Shown here: in pieces, positions 1 through 12,396 of the stretch
Layout: every line of letters starts with the position of its first letter
Numbering within the stretch: the stretch's first letter is position 1
From: Amaranthus tricolor
Taxonomy: Eukaryota; Streptophyta; Magnoliopsida; Caryophyllales; Amaranthaceae
Reading direction: 5' to 3'
DNA length: 64,000 nucleotides
Assembly (NCBI RefSeq): GCF_026212465.1
Contig: NC_080048.1
Coordinates: 30,790,257-30,854,256, forward strand
Notes under the pieces: model-generated
Database searches by the model: none
The model's input: only the letters and a program-made list of their open reading frames with translations
Told to the model about the DNA's origin: nothing
Made by a program: the position numbers and the translations under genes

Positions 1-426
1 AAGCAGAGCTCGTGCTACATTTAATATGTGTTAGTGTTTACCTTTGACTCTAGATTTTTGTTGAGGGGTGTCTATGCATGAGGTTTGAAACATAATGCCA
101 TTTTGATAAAAATACACGTTCATGCAATTAAATTTACTTCCGTTATAGCTATGCATATTTTTTACCTTTGCATAAAATTGTCATACAATCATGGCAAGAA
201 AACTAACCATTTTACAAATCTTAATTTTGTTAAATAAAAGGATCGTGCTTCTCTTAAATAATTGTCTACAAGAGAAGAAAATAAGTGGCACATGACAATG
301 GAGTATGATATTTCTCCCAAAGGTCACAATGTATTATTTCATATGGAACAAATACTACTATCACTAATAGGAAATTTATGTTGTGGTTGCTTAGCTTGAT
401 GATACTATTGTTATTGTTGAGATTAA
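1..426. other. A+T-rich sequence, no gene seen
   Basis: No supportable coding region or element boundary is visible. A short stretch near 305-345 faintly resembles the interior of the copia LTR family found at 42.5, 54.1 and 60.3 kb (ATGATATTTCTCCC followed by CACAATG), but the match is too short to annotate. Confidence 0.5.
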
Positions 427-766
427 TGTTGTGACTTGAGTGCGCAATTGGTGTGTGCATTCATGAGTGACTCATGGGAAGGAATCCTATGGATGACTTG
501 AATGGGTGCATTAAGTTGTGACTTAATGTTTGTGATATATGATGGTGGTTAAAGTGTGGATTAATTCATGAGTTATGAAGGTAATGAAGTAGGACTTAAT
601 CATGGGAGTTATGAGGCTTACTGAAGAAGTTGAAAAGATGCTCTACTATGCTAGGTCGAGCAAACCTGTCAAAATGCCCTCTGAAGGCCGCTCGACTAGA
701 CCGCTCGACCGAGCAAGCTCAAAGGTGGGTCGAGCGAGCAAATAGAAGGTCTCTAGTAGCTTCCTA
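427..766 (+). repeat. Ty1/copia-type LTR, 5' fragment (split by Ty3 insertion)
   Basis: Begins TGTTGTGACTTGAGTGC directly after GAGATTAA, closely resembling the polypurine-tract/LTR junction of the copia element at 47441-47470 (GAGATT then TGTTGAAG...GTGACTTGAGTGC). It carries several GCTCGACC/GGTCGAGC words from about 650 onwards, as the 47.6-kb LTR does. The same motif-rich sequence resumes at 9549 on the other side of the Ty3 element, and the 5-bp duplication TCCTA marks the break. Homology to the 47.4-kb LTR is inferred from short shared blocks, not a full alignment. Confidence 0.45.
762..766. repeat. Target-site duplication of Ty3 element, left copy
   Basis: TCCTA immediately precedes the LTR start and is repeated exactly at 9544-9548 after the other LTR. 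A 5-bp duplication is what retroviral-type integrases leave. Confidence 0.9.
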
Positions 767-3115
767 TGTAATGACCCGTCTTAATATAGGGTGTATTGGC
801 GGAAACAATACACTAAGTTGGGTCACTAAAATTTTCAAAATAAATTTATAACTTCGAATAAAGTAAATCAAAAAGTCATTACATAAAAATCCAGGGAGTA
901 AAACACTCCCATAAACAAAAATAAATAAAACATCTAAACTTCAACTTAATGTTCTAGGTAACCCTACATCTCTCAGTCTTATTCCCCAGTCGCTCCGAGT
1001 GAATTCAATCATCACCTGCAACAACTAAACCGCAAATTACCACTTAGTGGCCAGTAACTAGACTGTCCTTAACACAAAGGTTCAAATTTAAACAAAGAAC
1101 TAATGCGAGACTTAATTAAAATTCAAACCAATTAACAACGATCCAACCATACAAACCAATAGAGTCAAATAATGTTGATCAATTCAATTAATACCAAAGT
1201 AGGGTAACCAAATCAATTAAAACCAAGGATAACTTTTCCAAAACAATTTAACAAAAAATCAAGTTAACAATATTTTCAAGTCGTACTTGGAACAGACGCA
1301 GTGAACAAATTCGCGGCCCACTAAGCCTAGATAAAGTCAGGGCGAACCTCGGGTCAACCACAATGATATAACCCTGTCTAAGAATGGCCAATCTCTCTCG
1401 TTTTCCGAAGATCCAGCATAACGAGAACGACAACTAAATCTAAAACCAATCTACTATAGATGTGCTGTCCAATCGAAGGAACCACTATGGACTTACCCAA
1501 CGATTTCCAAATAACAACAAAACCAATGTTCATAAGGAACCACTATGGATTTACCCTTAAGAACCCAAAGGCCACAATGACCATTTCCAAAATACCAAAA
1601 CTCCAAAGGAGTAGTTCAAAACCAATCAAGATCAAAATCATACAGTTTAAGTTGTAATGTCTGAGTTTGGAATAAGGATAATTCGAACTTAATCAAGAAT
1701 ACACCTTACTACAACTCTTGGCAAGAATATACTACAGACAATGTTATTTTATTCTTAAGTATAAACTTGTCGACAAGCAGCAAAACAGTTTTATAAACCA
1801 TCAAAATAAAATCACATAGCCATTATAATAGTCAACAAAAGTCAATGGTCAAGGTCGAAGTCAATGCCAAAGTCAAGTTCTCTATTTACATGACTTTAAC
1901 AACAAATGGTCATAAACTATCTAATTAAATAAATAAGTAGTACATGAAATTAACACATAACCAAGCAATTAGGTACATGACCAAAAATAATAAATTAATA
2001 AATTAAATCAGGTTTTAATTCCTCTTAACCTTAATTAATTCACAAAATTCAAATTAACTAGTTTAAGCCATTATTAAATAATAATTTTGTAAAATTAAAC
2101 CCAAATTCATCAAAATTAATTTACACTATTACCTACTGATTGTAACATATTTTAGTGTTAAAATAATGTGGAAATAAATTAAAATCAATAAATTACAGCC
2201 AAATTACTATTAATAAAAAGTGTAGATTTTCCAGATTTTCATAATAATTTAAAATAAAATTATTCAAATCACGAAAATAAATTTTAACCAAGCCTAATTT
2301 AATCTATGTTATAACACATCATAGAAGATTAAAATAACAATATTATATGCACGAAAATAATTAAAGTAAAATTTACTATATAAAACCGAATTAATCAATT
2401 TAAATTTTAATTAATTCTAAACAAGACTTCTATGTTTAATTAAGAAACTAAGTGAAGAAAAATCTAGTTACCTGGATAATGGAGGAAAGTAATAATCTTT
2501 AGAAGATTAAAGAAAACTCCAAGAAAATCTCCCAAATAATTTGCAAAATAAATTCCTTGAAGTAAGCTTGAATAATTCAAAATAAGTCTTCAAAAGTTAC
2601 CCAAAAATATGATAATATTTTGACACTTGAAGAAAAATAAAGCAAGTATTCTTTTTTTTTTATTTTGAGAGAAAAGAATGAGAGAAAGAAAGTTTATGAG
2701 CTAGTTTATGAATGAATGAAAATTTCCATAACAATAGGCTAGTATTTATAGGAGGGGAAAAACCATCCCAAAAGACTCTTCATAATGGTTGAGAATTTAT
2801 GAGCATTAGGAAGTTCAATCAACTTGAAGAAAAGAAAATGAAAAGATTTGAAGGATGTTCATGCATTCATTCCATTCTAGAATGTACCAATTAATTAAGC
2901 ATAAATTAGAATCAATTAACCTAATTAAACACTAATTTTAAAAGCTTATCATGATAATAGTGTACTAAAAAAAAATATATATTTAGTCATCCTAATTTAA
3001 AACTTGTTACCACAAGTTGGTCCAAAAATAAATAACCTAGGACATATAATAGTAGTACATAAATTTAATGAAAATAATATATTAACACGACGACAACAAC
3101 AACAACAACAACAAC

Positions 3116-3184
<69 letters not shown>

Positions 3185-3353
3185 TTACGCTCCTTTTAAA
3201 TCACATTATAAAGCATAAAAGAGATAGTTATAATAATCCACAAATAATATCATAATAAATTATTTTAAATTAAAAAACTAGACTTAAAGAAAAGTAACTA
3301 GAAAGATGAATAAAATGGAAATTATGCCACAGAGAAAAATTCGGGGCATTACA
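767..3353 (-). repeat. Ty3 element 3' LTR (left copy)
   Basis: This 2587-bp copy matches 6975-9543 base for base over most of its length. Substitutions noticed: 1780 (g, against a at 7988), 2292 (g, against t at 8500) and 2343 (t, against a at 8551). It has 14 extra bases near 3068-3085, one extra A in an A-run near 2967-2975, and a different compound (CAA)n(TAA)n tract at 3096-3183. Termini TGTAATG and CATTACA are a 7-bp inverted repeat. Confidence 0.93.
3096..3183. repeat. Compound microsatellite (CAA)n(TAA)n in 3' LTR
   Basis: About eight CAA units are followed by more than twenty TAA units. The tract sits at the matching place in the other LTR (9281-9372), so it came with the element. 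It generates spurious poly-Thr/poly-Ile reading frames. Confidence 0.95.
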
Positions 3354-3366
3354 ATCCTACCCACTT
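3354..3366 (-). promoter_or_regulatory. Polypurine tract of Ty3 element
   Basis: On the minus strand the bases just before the 3' LTR read AAGTGGGTAGGAT, purine-rich and abutting the TGTAATG terminus. This is the expected plus-strand priming site. Confidence 0.75.
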
Positions 3367-3426
3367 ATAAAAAGTTTCGTCCTCGAAACTTACAAAAAGA
3401 AAGATAACGAAACAAGGACGAAATAA

Positions 3427-6400
3427 TTACCTTTGTTCGGCTACAAACAACTCGGGATACTTAAGTCGCATTGACTCCTCAGTTTCCCAGGTGGCTTGTT
3501 CATACTTTTGACTACGCCACAAAACTTTCACTAATGGCACTTCCTTTCTCCTCAGAGAACGCACCTGACGATCAAGGATTTTGACTGGCTTCTCCTCGAA
3601 AGTCAAATTAGGGTTGACCTCTACCGACTCTACGGCTATAACATGCGAAGGGTCACTTCGATAACGCCGTAACTGAGAGACATGGAACACATTGTGAACC
3701 TTAGATAGCTCGACTGGCAAAGCCAACTTATAAGCCACTTCACCAATCCTCTCAAGTACCTCATAAGGACCCACATACTTAGGGCTGAGCTTGCCCTTCA
3801 CACCAAATCTCATTACTCCCTTCATTGGGGACACCTTCAAAAGCACCTTATCCCCAACATCATAAGTAATAGGTCTCCTACTCAAATCGGCATAAGACTT
3901 TTGTCGATCCTGGGCAGCCTTCATCTTTGCTTGAATAACTTTGACCTTATCTACAGTAGATTGGATAAGATCGGGTCCCAACACCAACGAATCACTTATG
4001 TCGCTCCAGAAAGTAGGACTACGACATTTCCTACCATAAAGAGCCTCGTAGGGAGCCATTTGGATGCTCGCATGATAGCCGTTGTTGTAAGAGAACTCTA
4101 CCAAGCTTAAAGACTTCACCCACGAGCCTTGGAATTCCAGGGCACAAGCACGGAGCATGTCTTCCAAAGTCTGGATTGTTCTCTCCGTTTGCCCATCAGT
4201 TGCAGCATGGAAAGCGGTACTCAACTTCAACTTAGTACCAAAAGCCTTTTGTAACGAGGACCAGAAATGAGATAAGAACCTGGGATCACGATCGGACACA
4301 ATTTCCCTAGGTACACCATGCAACCTTATGATTTCATTTGAATAAGCCTCCGCCATTTGTTCCATTGACCAAGTCTTCTTCATAGGAATAAATCTGGCAA
4401 CCTTGGTCAAGCGATCAACTATTACCCACACTGCATTCAAGCCACCAGCGGCATTAGGAAGCCCCATCACAAAATCCATGGAAACGGAGTCAAACTTCCA
4501 TGCTGGAATAGGAAGGGGTTGTAACAAACCACCTGGCCTTTGATGCTCAATCTTCACCTTCTGACACACCAAACACTTGGCAACAAATTCAGCAACCTCT
4601 TTTTTCATACAAGGCCACCAAAAGCTTAGCTTGAGGTCCTTATACATCTTCGAACCTCCAGGATGTACTGAATAAGGAGTGTTATGAGCTTCACTCATGA
4701 TTTCGTTCTTCAAAATCGGATCATTAGGCACACACCATCGCCCTTTGAACTTCATACTCCCATCCTCTGCAATATCAAAACTCCCAGCTCGTCCTTGAGC
4801 CTTTGCAGCCCGAATCTTCCGAAGCTTAGGATCATTCTGTTGCTTCTCTCTTAACTCAGCATAAAGAGCAGGCTCAGAACTCATAGCGCTTAAGCGAGCT
4901 TTAACCCCACCCAATGATACCACTTCAATTTCCATCTTGCGGAATTCCTCACATAAGTCCTTAGAGAGAACCTTCATAAAATTCAGCAAGGGTCCAGGCT
5001 TTCGACTCAGGGCATCAGCAACCCTATTAGCCTTTCCTTCCTTATACTCCAAGGTCAATTCATAATCCTTGACAAGCTCGAGCCAGCGCCTCTGACGCAT
5101 ATTCAATTCTTTCTGAGTGAAAATATACTTGAGGCTTTTATGATCAGTGTAAATCTTGCACGAAACACCATATAAATAGTGTCGCCAAATCTTTAATGCA
5201 AACACCACTGCGGCCAATTCAAGATCATGCGTAGGGTAATTCTTCTCATGAACTTTTAATTGCCTTGAAGCATAGGCAATAACCTTACCCCGTTGCATCA
5301 ACACACACCCTAGTCCACTCTTCGAGGCATCACTGAACACCTCATACTCCTCTCCTTCTATCGGCAAGACTAAGACAGGAGCAGATGTGAGCTTTTCTTT
5401 CAATAACTGAAAAGCCTTTTCGCACTCTTCGGACCATCTAAACTTGCAGTCTTTCTTCATCAATTTTGTCAAAGGTTGAGCAATAATAGAGAAGTTATGC
5501 ACAAACCTTCGATAATAGCCTGCAAGTCCTAGAAAACTCCGAACTTCAGTTACACTAGAGGGACTTGCCCATTCTATAATAGCTTTAATCTTCGTTGGAT
5601 CAACCTTCACACCTTCCTTGCTAATAACATGGCCTAGAAATGCCACTTTCTTAAGCCAGAATTCACATTTTGAGAACTTGGCAAACCATTTCTGCTTCCT
5701 GAGAATGTTTAACACCATTTCTAGATGTTTAACATGCTCTTCTTCATCCTTCGAGAATACCAAGATGTCGTCAATGAAGACAACTACACATTCATCCAAC
5801 AACTCGTGAAAGGACCTATTCATCTGGTCCATAAACACAGCAGGGGCATTCGTAAGACCGAAGGGCATGACGACAAATTCATAATGCCCATATCTAGTCC
5901 GGAAAGCCGTCTTTTGAATATCATCTTCCCTCACAGGGATCTGATGGTAACCAGACCTAAGGTCAATTTTAGAAAAGACACCCGCGCCCTTTAATTGATC
6001 AAAAAGATCGTCAATTCTTGGCAAGGGATATCTATTTTTGATAGTTACCTTGTTCAGTTCACGGTAGTCAATACACAGCCGCATACTACCATCTTTCTTC
6101 TTCACAAATAGAACTGGAGCACCCCAAGGAGAAGCACTGGGCCTTATAAAACCCTTATCGATAAGCTCTTGCAACTGAGTCTTTAACTCTTGCATTTCTG
6201 AGGGTGCCATTCTATAGGGGGGTTTAGAAATAGGAGCGGTACCTGGAATCAAATCAATCCCAAATTCTACATCTCTTTCGGGAGGGATTCCAGGTAATTC
6301 TTCGGGAAATACATCTGGATAGTCTCTGACAATGGGAATGTCTTCAAGCTTAACGCCTTCGGAGACTTCAGTCACTTTGCACAAGAAAACTTCATTCCCT

Positions 6401-6822
6401 TTTTTTTGTATTTTCATCATCTTTATAGCAGAGATGATCTTCACACCAGGCTTTGCTTTGGTGTTAGAATAAGAAACTCTCTCCCTTTTATGGTTTCTCA
6501 ATACCACCTTCTCATCCCTACAATGGAATACAGCTCGGTATTCCTTCAACCAATCCATGCCGAATATCACATCGAATTCGTCCATGGGGAACTCTTTAAG
6601 ATTTGCAGTCAATTCTACCTCGTTAATGATAACAGGAACGCTTCGAAAAGCGCGATGACAAGAAATTTTCTCCCCATTAGGAAGGGAGATCACAGATTTA
6701 ACAGACATAGAAGAGTTCAACTTGGCTTTTTCAATAAAGAAAGAAGAGATGAAAGAAGCAGTAGCACCAGTATCATTAAGCAGAGGTTCATCTTCTAGGA
6801 GGAATCCTACAAAAACAGAAAT
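3427..6822 (-). CDS. pol: Ty3 polyprotein: protease, reverse transcriptase, RNase H, integrase, chromodomain-like tail
   Basis: One uninterrupted frame of about 1131 codons. The protease active site [11 protein letters not shown] is encoded near 6772, upstream of any in-frame ATG (first ATG at 6706-6708), so this is the pol part of a gag-pol fusion whose front is gone; TAA at 6823-6825 closes the frame. Numbering from 6720: RT about 185-360 with [11 protein letters not shown] at 313-323; RNase H about 455-570 with D464, E501, D526; integrase zinc finger H679/H686/C716/C719; integrase core D749, D810, E846 (exact D-35-E spacing); C-terminal chromodomain-like segment ending [15 protein letters not shown] near 1075. 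All key catalytic residues are present and there is no frameshift. It should make cDNA and integrate it if supplied with Gag in trans; whether it is expressed is unknown. Confidence 0.92.
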   Translation of the reverse strand: MSVFVGFLLEDEPLLNDTGATASFISSFFIEKAKLNSSMSVKSVISLPNGEKISCHRAFRSVPVIINEVELTANLKEFPMDEFDVIFGMDWLKEYRAVFHCRDEKVVLRNHKRERVSYSNTKAKPGVKIISAIKMMKIQKKGNEVFLCKVTEVSEGVKLEDIPIVRDYPDVFPEELPGIPPERDVEFGIDLIPGTAPISKPPYRMAPSEMQELKTQLQELIDKGFIRPSASPWGAPVLFVKKKDGSMRLCIDYRELNKVTIKNRYPLPRIDDLFDQLKGAGVFSKIDLRSGYHQIPVREDDIQKTAFRTRYGHYEFVVMPFGLTNAPAVFMDQMNRSFHELLDECVVVFIDDILVFSKDEEEHVKHLEMVLNILRKQKWFAKFSKCEFWLKKVAFLGHVISKEGVKVDPTKIKAIIEWASPSSVTEVRSFLGLAGYYRRFVHNFSIIAQPLTKLMKKDCKFRWSEECEKAFQLLKEKLTSAPVLVLPIEGEEYEVFSDASKSGLGCVLMQRGKVIAYASRQLKVHEKNYPTHDLELAAVVFALKIWRHYLYGVSCKIYTDHKSLKYIFTQKELNMRQRRWLELVKDYELTLEYKEGKANRVADALSRKPGPLLNFMKVLSKDLCEEFRKMEIEVVSLGGVKARLSAMSSEPALYAELREKQQNDPKLRKIRAAKAQGRAGSFDIAEDGSMKFKGRWCVPNDPILKNEIMSEAHNTPYSVHPGGSKMYKDLKLSFWWPCMKKEVAEFVAKCLVCQKVKIEHQRPGGLLQPLPIPAWKFDSVSMDFVMGLPNAAGGLNAVWVIVDRLTKVARFIPMKKTWSMEQMAEAYSNEIIRLHGVPREIVSDRDPRFLSHFWSSLQKAFGTKLKLSTAFHAATDGQTERTIQTLEDMLRACALEFQGSWVKSLSLVEFSYNNGYHASIQMAPYEALYGRKCRSPTFWSDISDSLVLGPDLIQSTVDKVKVIQAKMKAAQDRQKSYADLSRRPITYDVGDKVLLKVSPMKGVMRFGVKGKLSPKYVGPYEVLERIGEVAYKLALPVELSKVHNVFHVSQLRRYRSDPSHVIAVESVEVNPNLTFEEKPVKILDRQVRSLRRKEVPLVKVLWRSQKYEQATWETEESMRLKYPELFVAEQR

Positions 6823-6960
6823 TTATATGTAGTCTTACATACTTCCTTGCTTTTCTAAAAGCAATTCCCATTTCTTACTACCCAAGTAATCCTCACTCTA
6901 TGGTCAAGTCAATTGCTTAGATTCCAAGTAACTTACTCAAGCAAGCCTCGGAACCGTTCA
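6823..6960 (-). other. Truncated leader where gag should be
   Basis: Only about 140 bp lie between the primer-binding site and the open pol frame, and they encode no Gag or zinc knuckle. Related elements carry a long gag here. The junction just upstream of the protease reads TTTCTGTTTTTGTAG then GA on the minus strand, which looks like a 3' splice site. Loss by internal deletion or by retrotransposition of a spliced RNA are both possible. Confidence 0.6.
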
Positions 6961-6972
6961 GCTCTGATACCA
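6961..6972 (-). promoter_or_regulatory. Primer-binding site, initiator Met-tRNA type
   Basis: The minus strand reads TGGTATCAGAGC two bases inside the 5' LTR terminus, the standard plant PBS complementary to the 3' end of initiator methionine tRNA. Confidence 0.92.
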
Positions 6973-8950
6973 ACTGTAATGACCCGTCTTAATATAGGGT
7001 GTATTGGCGGAAACAATACACTAAGTTGGGTCACTAAAATTTTCAAAATAAATTTATAACTTCGAATAAAGTAAATCAAAAAGTCATTACATAAAAATCC
7101 AGGGAGTAAAACACTCCCATAAACAAAAATAAATAAAACATCTAAACTTCAACTTAATGTTCTAGGTAACCCTACATCTCTCAGTCTTATTCCCCAGTCG
7201 CTCCGAGTGAATTCAATCATCACCTGCAACAACTAAACCGCAAATTACCACTTAGTGGCCAGTAACTAGACTGTCCTTAACACAAAGGTTCAAATTTAAA
7301 CAAAGAACTAATGCGAGACTTAATTAAAATTCAAACCAATTAACAACGATCCAACCATACAAACCAATAGAGTCAAATAATGTTGATCAATTCAATTAAT
7401 ACCAAAGTAGGGTAACCAAATCAATTAAAACCAAGGATAACTTTTCCAAAACAATTTAACAAAAAATCAAGTTAACAATATTTTCAAGTCGTACTTGGAA
7501 CAGACGCAGTGAACAAATTCGCGGCCCACTAAGCCTAGATAAAGTCAGGGCGAACCTCGGGTCAACCACAATGATATAACCCTGTCTAAGAATGGCCAAT
7601 CTCTCTCGTTTTCCGAAGATCCAGCATAACGAGAACGACAACTAAATCTAAAACCAATCTACTATAGATGTGCTGTCCAATCGAAGGAACCACTATGGAC
7701 TTACCCAACGATTTCCAAATAACAACAAAACCAATGTTCATAAGGAACCACTATGGATTTACCCTTAAGAACCCAAAGGCCACAATGACCATTTCCAAAA
7801 TACCAAAACTCCAAAGGAGTAGTTCAAAACCAATCAAGATCAAAATCATACAGTTTAAGTTGTAATGTCTGAGTTTGGAATAAGGATAATTCGAACTTAA
7901 TCAAGAATACACCTTACTACAACTCTTGGCAAGAATATACTACAGACAATGTTATTTTATTCTTAAGTATAAACTTGTCGACAAGCAACAAAACAGTTTT
8001 ATAAACCATCAAAATAAAATCACATAGCCATTATAATAGTCAACAAAAGTCAATGGTCAAGGTCGAAGTCAATGCCAAAGTCAAGTTCTCTATTTACATG
8101 ACTTTAACAACAAATGGTCATAAACTATCTAATTAAATAAATAAGTAGTACATGAAATTAACACATAACCAAGCAATTAGGTACATGACCAAAAATAATA
8201 AATTAATAAATTAAATCAGGTTTTAATTCCTCTTAACCTTAATTAATTCACAAAATTCAAATTAACTAGTTTAAGCCATTATTAAATAATAATTTTGTAA
8301 AATTAAACCCAAATTCATCAAAATTAATTTACACTATTACCTACTGATTGTAACATATTTTAGTGTTAAAATAATGTGGAAATAAATTAAAATCAATAAA
8401 TTACAGCCAAATTACTATTAATAAAAAGTGTAGATTTTCCAGATTTTCATAATAATTTAAAATAAAATTATTCAAATCACGAAAATAAATTTTAACCAAT
8501 CCTAATTTAATCTATGTTATAACACATCATAGAAGATTAAAATAACAATAATATATGCACGAAAATAATTAAAGTAAAATTTACTATATAAAACCGAATT
8601 AATCAATTTAAATTTTAATTAATTCTAAACAAGACTTCTATGTTTAATTAAGAAACTAAGTGAAGAAAAATCTAGTTACCTGGATAATGGAGGAAAGTAA
8701 TAATCTTTAGAAGATTAAAGAAAACTCCAAGAAAATCTCCCAAATAATTTGCAAAATAAATTCCTTGAAGTAAGCTTGAATAATTCAAAATAAGTCTTCA
8801 AAAGTTACCCAAAAATATGATAATATTTTGACACTTGAAGAAAAATAAAGCAAGTATTCTTTTTTTTTTATTTTGAGAGAAAAGAATGAGAGAAAGAAAG
8901 TTTATGAGCTAGTTTATGAATGAATGAAAATTTCCATAACAATAGGCTAG

Positions 8951-8959
8951 TATTTATAG
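8951..8959 (-). promoter_or_regulatory. TATA box in Ty3 5' LTR
   Basis: The minus strand reads CTATAAATA roughly 590 bp inside the LTR from its 5' end. This is the best core-promoter candidate; the left LTR has the same sequence at 2743-2751. Confidence 0.55.
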
Positions 8960-9280
8960 GAGGGGAAAAACCATCCCAAAAGACTCTTCATAATGGTTGA
9001 GAATTTATGAGCATTAGGAAGTTCAATCAACTTGAAGAAAAGAAAATGAAAAGATTTGAAGGATGTTCATGCATTCATTCCATTCTAGAATGTACCAATT
9101 AATTAAGCATAAATTAGAATCAATTAACCTAATTAAACACTAATTTTAAAAGCTTATCATGATAATAGTGTACTAAAAAAAATATATATTTAGTCATCCT
9201 AATTTAAAACTTGTTACCACAAGTTGGTCCAAAAATAAATAACCTAGGACATATAATAGTAGTACATAAATTTATTAACA

Positions 9281-9308
9281 CGACGACAACAACAACAACA
9301 ACAACAAC

Positions 9309-9372
<64 letters not shown>
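9281..9372. repeat. Compound microsatellite (CAA)n(TAA)n in 5' LTR
   Basis: Same compound repeat as 3096-3183, with different unit counts, consistent with slippage since insertion. Confidence 0.95.
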
Positions 9373-9374
<2 letters not shown>

Positions 9375-9543
9375 TTACGCTCCTTTTAAATCACATTATA
9401 AAGCATAAAAGAGATAGTTATAATAATCCACAAATAATATCATAATAAATTATTTTAAATTAAAAAACTAGACTTAAAGAAAAGTAACTAGAAAGATGAA
9501 TAAAATGGAAATTATGCCACAGAGAAAAATTCGGGGCATTACA

Positions 9544-9548
9544 TCCTA
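9544..9548. repeat. Target-site duplication of Ty3 element, right copy
   Basis: TCCTA, identical to 762-766. Confidence 0.9.
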
Positions 9549-9723
9549 TATCCCGCTCAACCAGGCCGCTCGACCGAGCGAGCCTCTGTTTTGGTCGAAC
9601 GGACCTTCTGACGTTCCTAAGATGTTGTTTTTGACTCTTCAAGTCCTTGGAGTTGTTTCATTGTTATTAATTCTTAGCTTTAATGTATTCAATGTTGATT
9701 AGCGTGATCTCCCCTATAAATAG
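9549..9723 (+). repeat. Copia-type LTR, continuation after Ty3 insertion
   Basis: Resumes the GCTCGACC-rich sequence broken at 766 (CCGCTCGACCGAGCGAGC near 9560) and ends with a TATA-like CCCTATAAATAGTG at 9711-9725. The copia LTR at 47.8 kb likewise has ATATAAATAGTG after its GCTCGACC block. Beyond 9723 the resemblance stops and sequence starting TGTAATATTCCGGG begins. Confidence 0.45.
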
Positions 9724-11060
9724 TGTAATATTCCGGGTTAAAGTGATCGGATATTCATATGTAAATATGAATTCCGGGTTACACACCGGACATTTAAGTT
9801 AAACCGTTTCTAAGATCGATGACGTTCGAGTGATAAAGAAATAAGTAATCAAAAGGAAATGATAAGAATAAATCAACAGAAGTCTTCAAGTTTACAACTT
9901 GAGAGCCTAAGGGCCTCATCAAAACCAGATAAAGTCCAAAATAAATAGTGAAGTTCAAACGATAAACTAGAAATGACTTAAACTCATGTATGATAGTCAG
10001 CTCTTCAACAGGTTCTAATGTTTGAATCCTCATATACCAGCCCCACCTGTAAATCAACCTGCTAGTTGTCAAATGACAACATCATAGCAAGCACCAAATA
10101 ACACAAACCAATACACGTCAGAGACTTCATATAATGTATTATACAGGTTACATACAAGCAATTAGTCCATCCTAACATGCAAAGGCTCTAATAGTTAAGA
10201 TATCATATTTGAGTTTCCAATTCTCAACTCATGACGTTGCCCGTCCAGTTTGGATGGCCAGAGTAATATAAAAGCTTGGAGGAACACACATGGGAGAGCT
10301 AATCCCAATCGGCCTAAGACGTTGTCCGTTCTATTCGGGTCGTCAAAGGTAAAGTATGTATACCCCCATGGTGACCGTAATGATCCAAAACTGTCATGGG
10401 AGCGATAACAATAATAATTCTATTCCAATAACTTAACCCCGTGTGCGTAACCAACGCAACCATCCTCGAATTTCCAATTTAAAACTCCTTTCAAATTATT
10501 TTTGGTGTCTAAGCCTTAAGTGATAAACAACATCACATTATAGAATGAATACAACATTACTTCACATAACCAATTACAAAAGCATGGTCTAAACGTGTAC
10601 CTTGATAGCACGGTAAATCAATTCAAGGCACTTTCACAAATGGGATGTCAACCTCTTATGAACCGAGGTCCTAAACACAGAATCACACAAAAAAAGCACG
10701 CATGAGAACGTGCTTACACATTGAATTCATTTTATACCATCAAGGCATCACTAAACTTCATTATTTTAAATGATCCAATAATATCTCAATAACTTCTTAA
10801 TTTTAAAATGCAACCAGAAATTTTATTGGCCTTTTTGGACAGTTTCGAAAGTTCAAACAGAAAATCAGACTTCCCCACTGCGTTCGGAAGACATCAATTA
10901 TGTTGGGTACCAAATTTCACAATTTTTAACACTCATTTACTATTTTTAACTAATTTAAGCATTTAAGTGACCTTTAATGCAATCGGTAAACCAAACGACA
11001 AATAAAACACACTCGAATGTCGAGGTTCAAGGCGTGCCTGTCGAGGCACACCTACTGTCT
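9724..11060. repeat. Possible truncated LTR (Ty3-like), unassigned
   Basis: Starts TGTAATATTCCGGG immediately after the copia TATA block, similar in style to the two Ty3 LTR termini elsewhere in the window. It holds non-coding, moderately G+C-richer blocks (10230-10480) like those in the 3.7-kb solo LTR at 33.5-33.9 kb. No opposite terminus or target duplication was found. No coding region. Confidence 0.3.
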
Positions 11061-12396
11061 AGATTTTGTTTTTTTAAATAAATTTTTTTATTTTATTTAA
11101 ATATTTATATTCTTTTAATCCCTTTATTTTAAATTCAATGATTTTCATTCTCAATAATTAAATTTATTTTAAAGACATCAAACACAAACCCGTTAGCCTA
11201 ACACACATAGCCTTTGCATTCTCTTACATCATTTGTAATAGACCTAATAGTTCATTGTAAGAGTTGTGTTTCTCAATTCTTATACTATAAACAAGACATT
11301 ACACACCACGGAGGACGTAGTCATTATTGGATGAGCCTCCTTAAATCTTTGTATTCTTTTACATTGTTTTATTTCCTTTAAACATTGTCATAGTTATTGA
11401 AATTATATCGGTTCATCAAAGTTACTTCGAACCTTTCGATCTTGATAACATTAGAACTTAAGTTTCATACGTAGACTCTAATTATGCAATTATTTGAATT
11501 ATTGTCATCGATGCCACAATTCCGGAGTAGAAACCAAATTAAATGTTAATACTACCTTCGTCGGCATATAAATTGTGACTTTGTGATATCGATTAAAATT
11601 AAGATATTAGGAGTACCATTTATGATTTATGTCATATTTCTTGTTATATATATTTATTTATTACCATTTTAGATGTTTTATATTTTCTTTGTTTTTCTTA
11701 CTTGTAATCAAAAATATTTTTACGCACTTTGTCGGATTATACAGTTAGAAGCGTATTTGTAGTTTCAACAATAGGAAAAATAAAACATGTTAAATCCAGC
11801 GAGGAAGTCGTAGATTTTGTCAATTGATTGGTTTATTGTTGTCGAGTAGCGGATATGGAATAATTTGTCCAGGAATTTAGATACTCTTTTATTTTTTCTG
11901 TAATGTTTTTTGGGAAATTTTCAAAATAATGAGAGACAAATTTATACTTTAATTTAATTTTTTTTATGAATATTCACAAGTTAAAATATATTTTCTTCCT
12001 TTTATTATACTTGCTACATTTTACTTTTTACGTAATTCAATGCGTAATCTTGATCATTTATATTTTAAGTTATGCTTAACTAAAAATTATAAAAAATTAA
12101 TATTATGAAAGAATTCGATGAGACGATTCAAATAAAATCTCTCATGACTATATTTTTTTAAACACATTAGCCACAATATATAAAATAATTTATTATAAGA
12201 TAAATAGTGTCAATAATTTTCATGTGGGGACGATTTGATAACAGAGGAAGTAGTAGGTTTGAATTTTTATCCTAATCTCTGTCCAGCCTCCGACAGCGTT
12301 TGTATCTATCGAGCCTACAACAGCGCAAATGGTAACATGAAAAGCAAACAAAACAAATGGAGTAATTGTGAAACAGCAAATATGACATTTTGGAAT
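11061..12396. other. A+T-rich spacer, possible copia LTR 3' remnant
   Basis: No gene. The stretch 11230-11400 (TTGTAAGAGTTGTGTTTCTC ... CTTAAATCTTTGTATTC) resembles the transcribed 3' part of a copia LTR, comparable to GTAAATCTTTGTATC at 48037. It may be the far end of the LTR that begins at 427. The remainder is featureless A+T-rich DNA. Confidence 0.3.

Larger units (their letters stand above)
767..9543 (-). mobile_element. Ty3 LTR retrotransposon, chromovirus-like, young, lacks gag
   Basis: The element is 8777 bp, bounded by two nearly identical long LTRs (767-3353 and 6975-9543) that start TGTAATG and end CATTACA on the plus strand, with the exact 5-bp duplication TCCTA outside. It is transcribed from the minus strand: the right LTR is the 5' LTR, followed by a Met-tRNA primer-binding site, one long pol frame, a polypurine tract and the left LTR. 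Domain order PR-RT-RH-IN with a chromodomain-like tail marks a Ty3 chromovirus; LTRs over 2.5 kb and the tail suggest the Tekay/Del lineage (inference). No gag lies between PBS and protease, where only about 150 bp remain. By eye the LTRs differ by about three substitutions plus indels and repeat-length changes, so insertion is recent. Confidence 0.93.
6975..9543 (-). repeat. Ty3 element 5' LTR (right copy)
   Basis: 2569 bp, in the transcribed orientation the 5' LTR. On the minus strand it starts TGTAATGCCCCGAATTTT. It drives the element: a TATA-like CTATAAATA lies at 8951-8959. Nearly identical to 767-3353. Confidence 0.93.

Noticed and set aside
1248..1657. 61- and 65-codon frames, repeated at 7456-7865
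   Set aside because: Present twice only because they lie in the two LTRs of the Ty3 element; no recognisable domain.
3901..6798. Four plus-strand frames of 63-130 codons
   Set aside because: Antisense shadows of the minus-strand Ty3 pol frame.
6823..6960. Search for a gag or zinc knuckle on either strand of the Ty3 leader
   Set aside because: Too short and no CCHC motif; gag is truly absent from this copy.
6961..6972. GTATCAGAGC motif considered as part of a tRNA gene
   Set aside because: Only the 12-nt primer-binding complement is present next to an LTR; no tRNA body.
9211..9408. Plus-strand frame with poly-Thr and poly-Ile
   Set aside because: Translation of the (CAA)n(TAA)n microsatellite in the Ty3 LTR.
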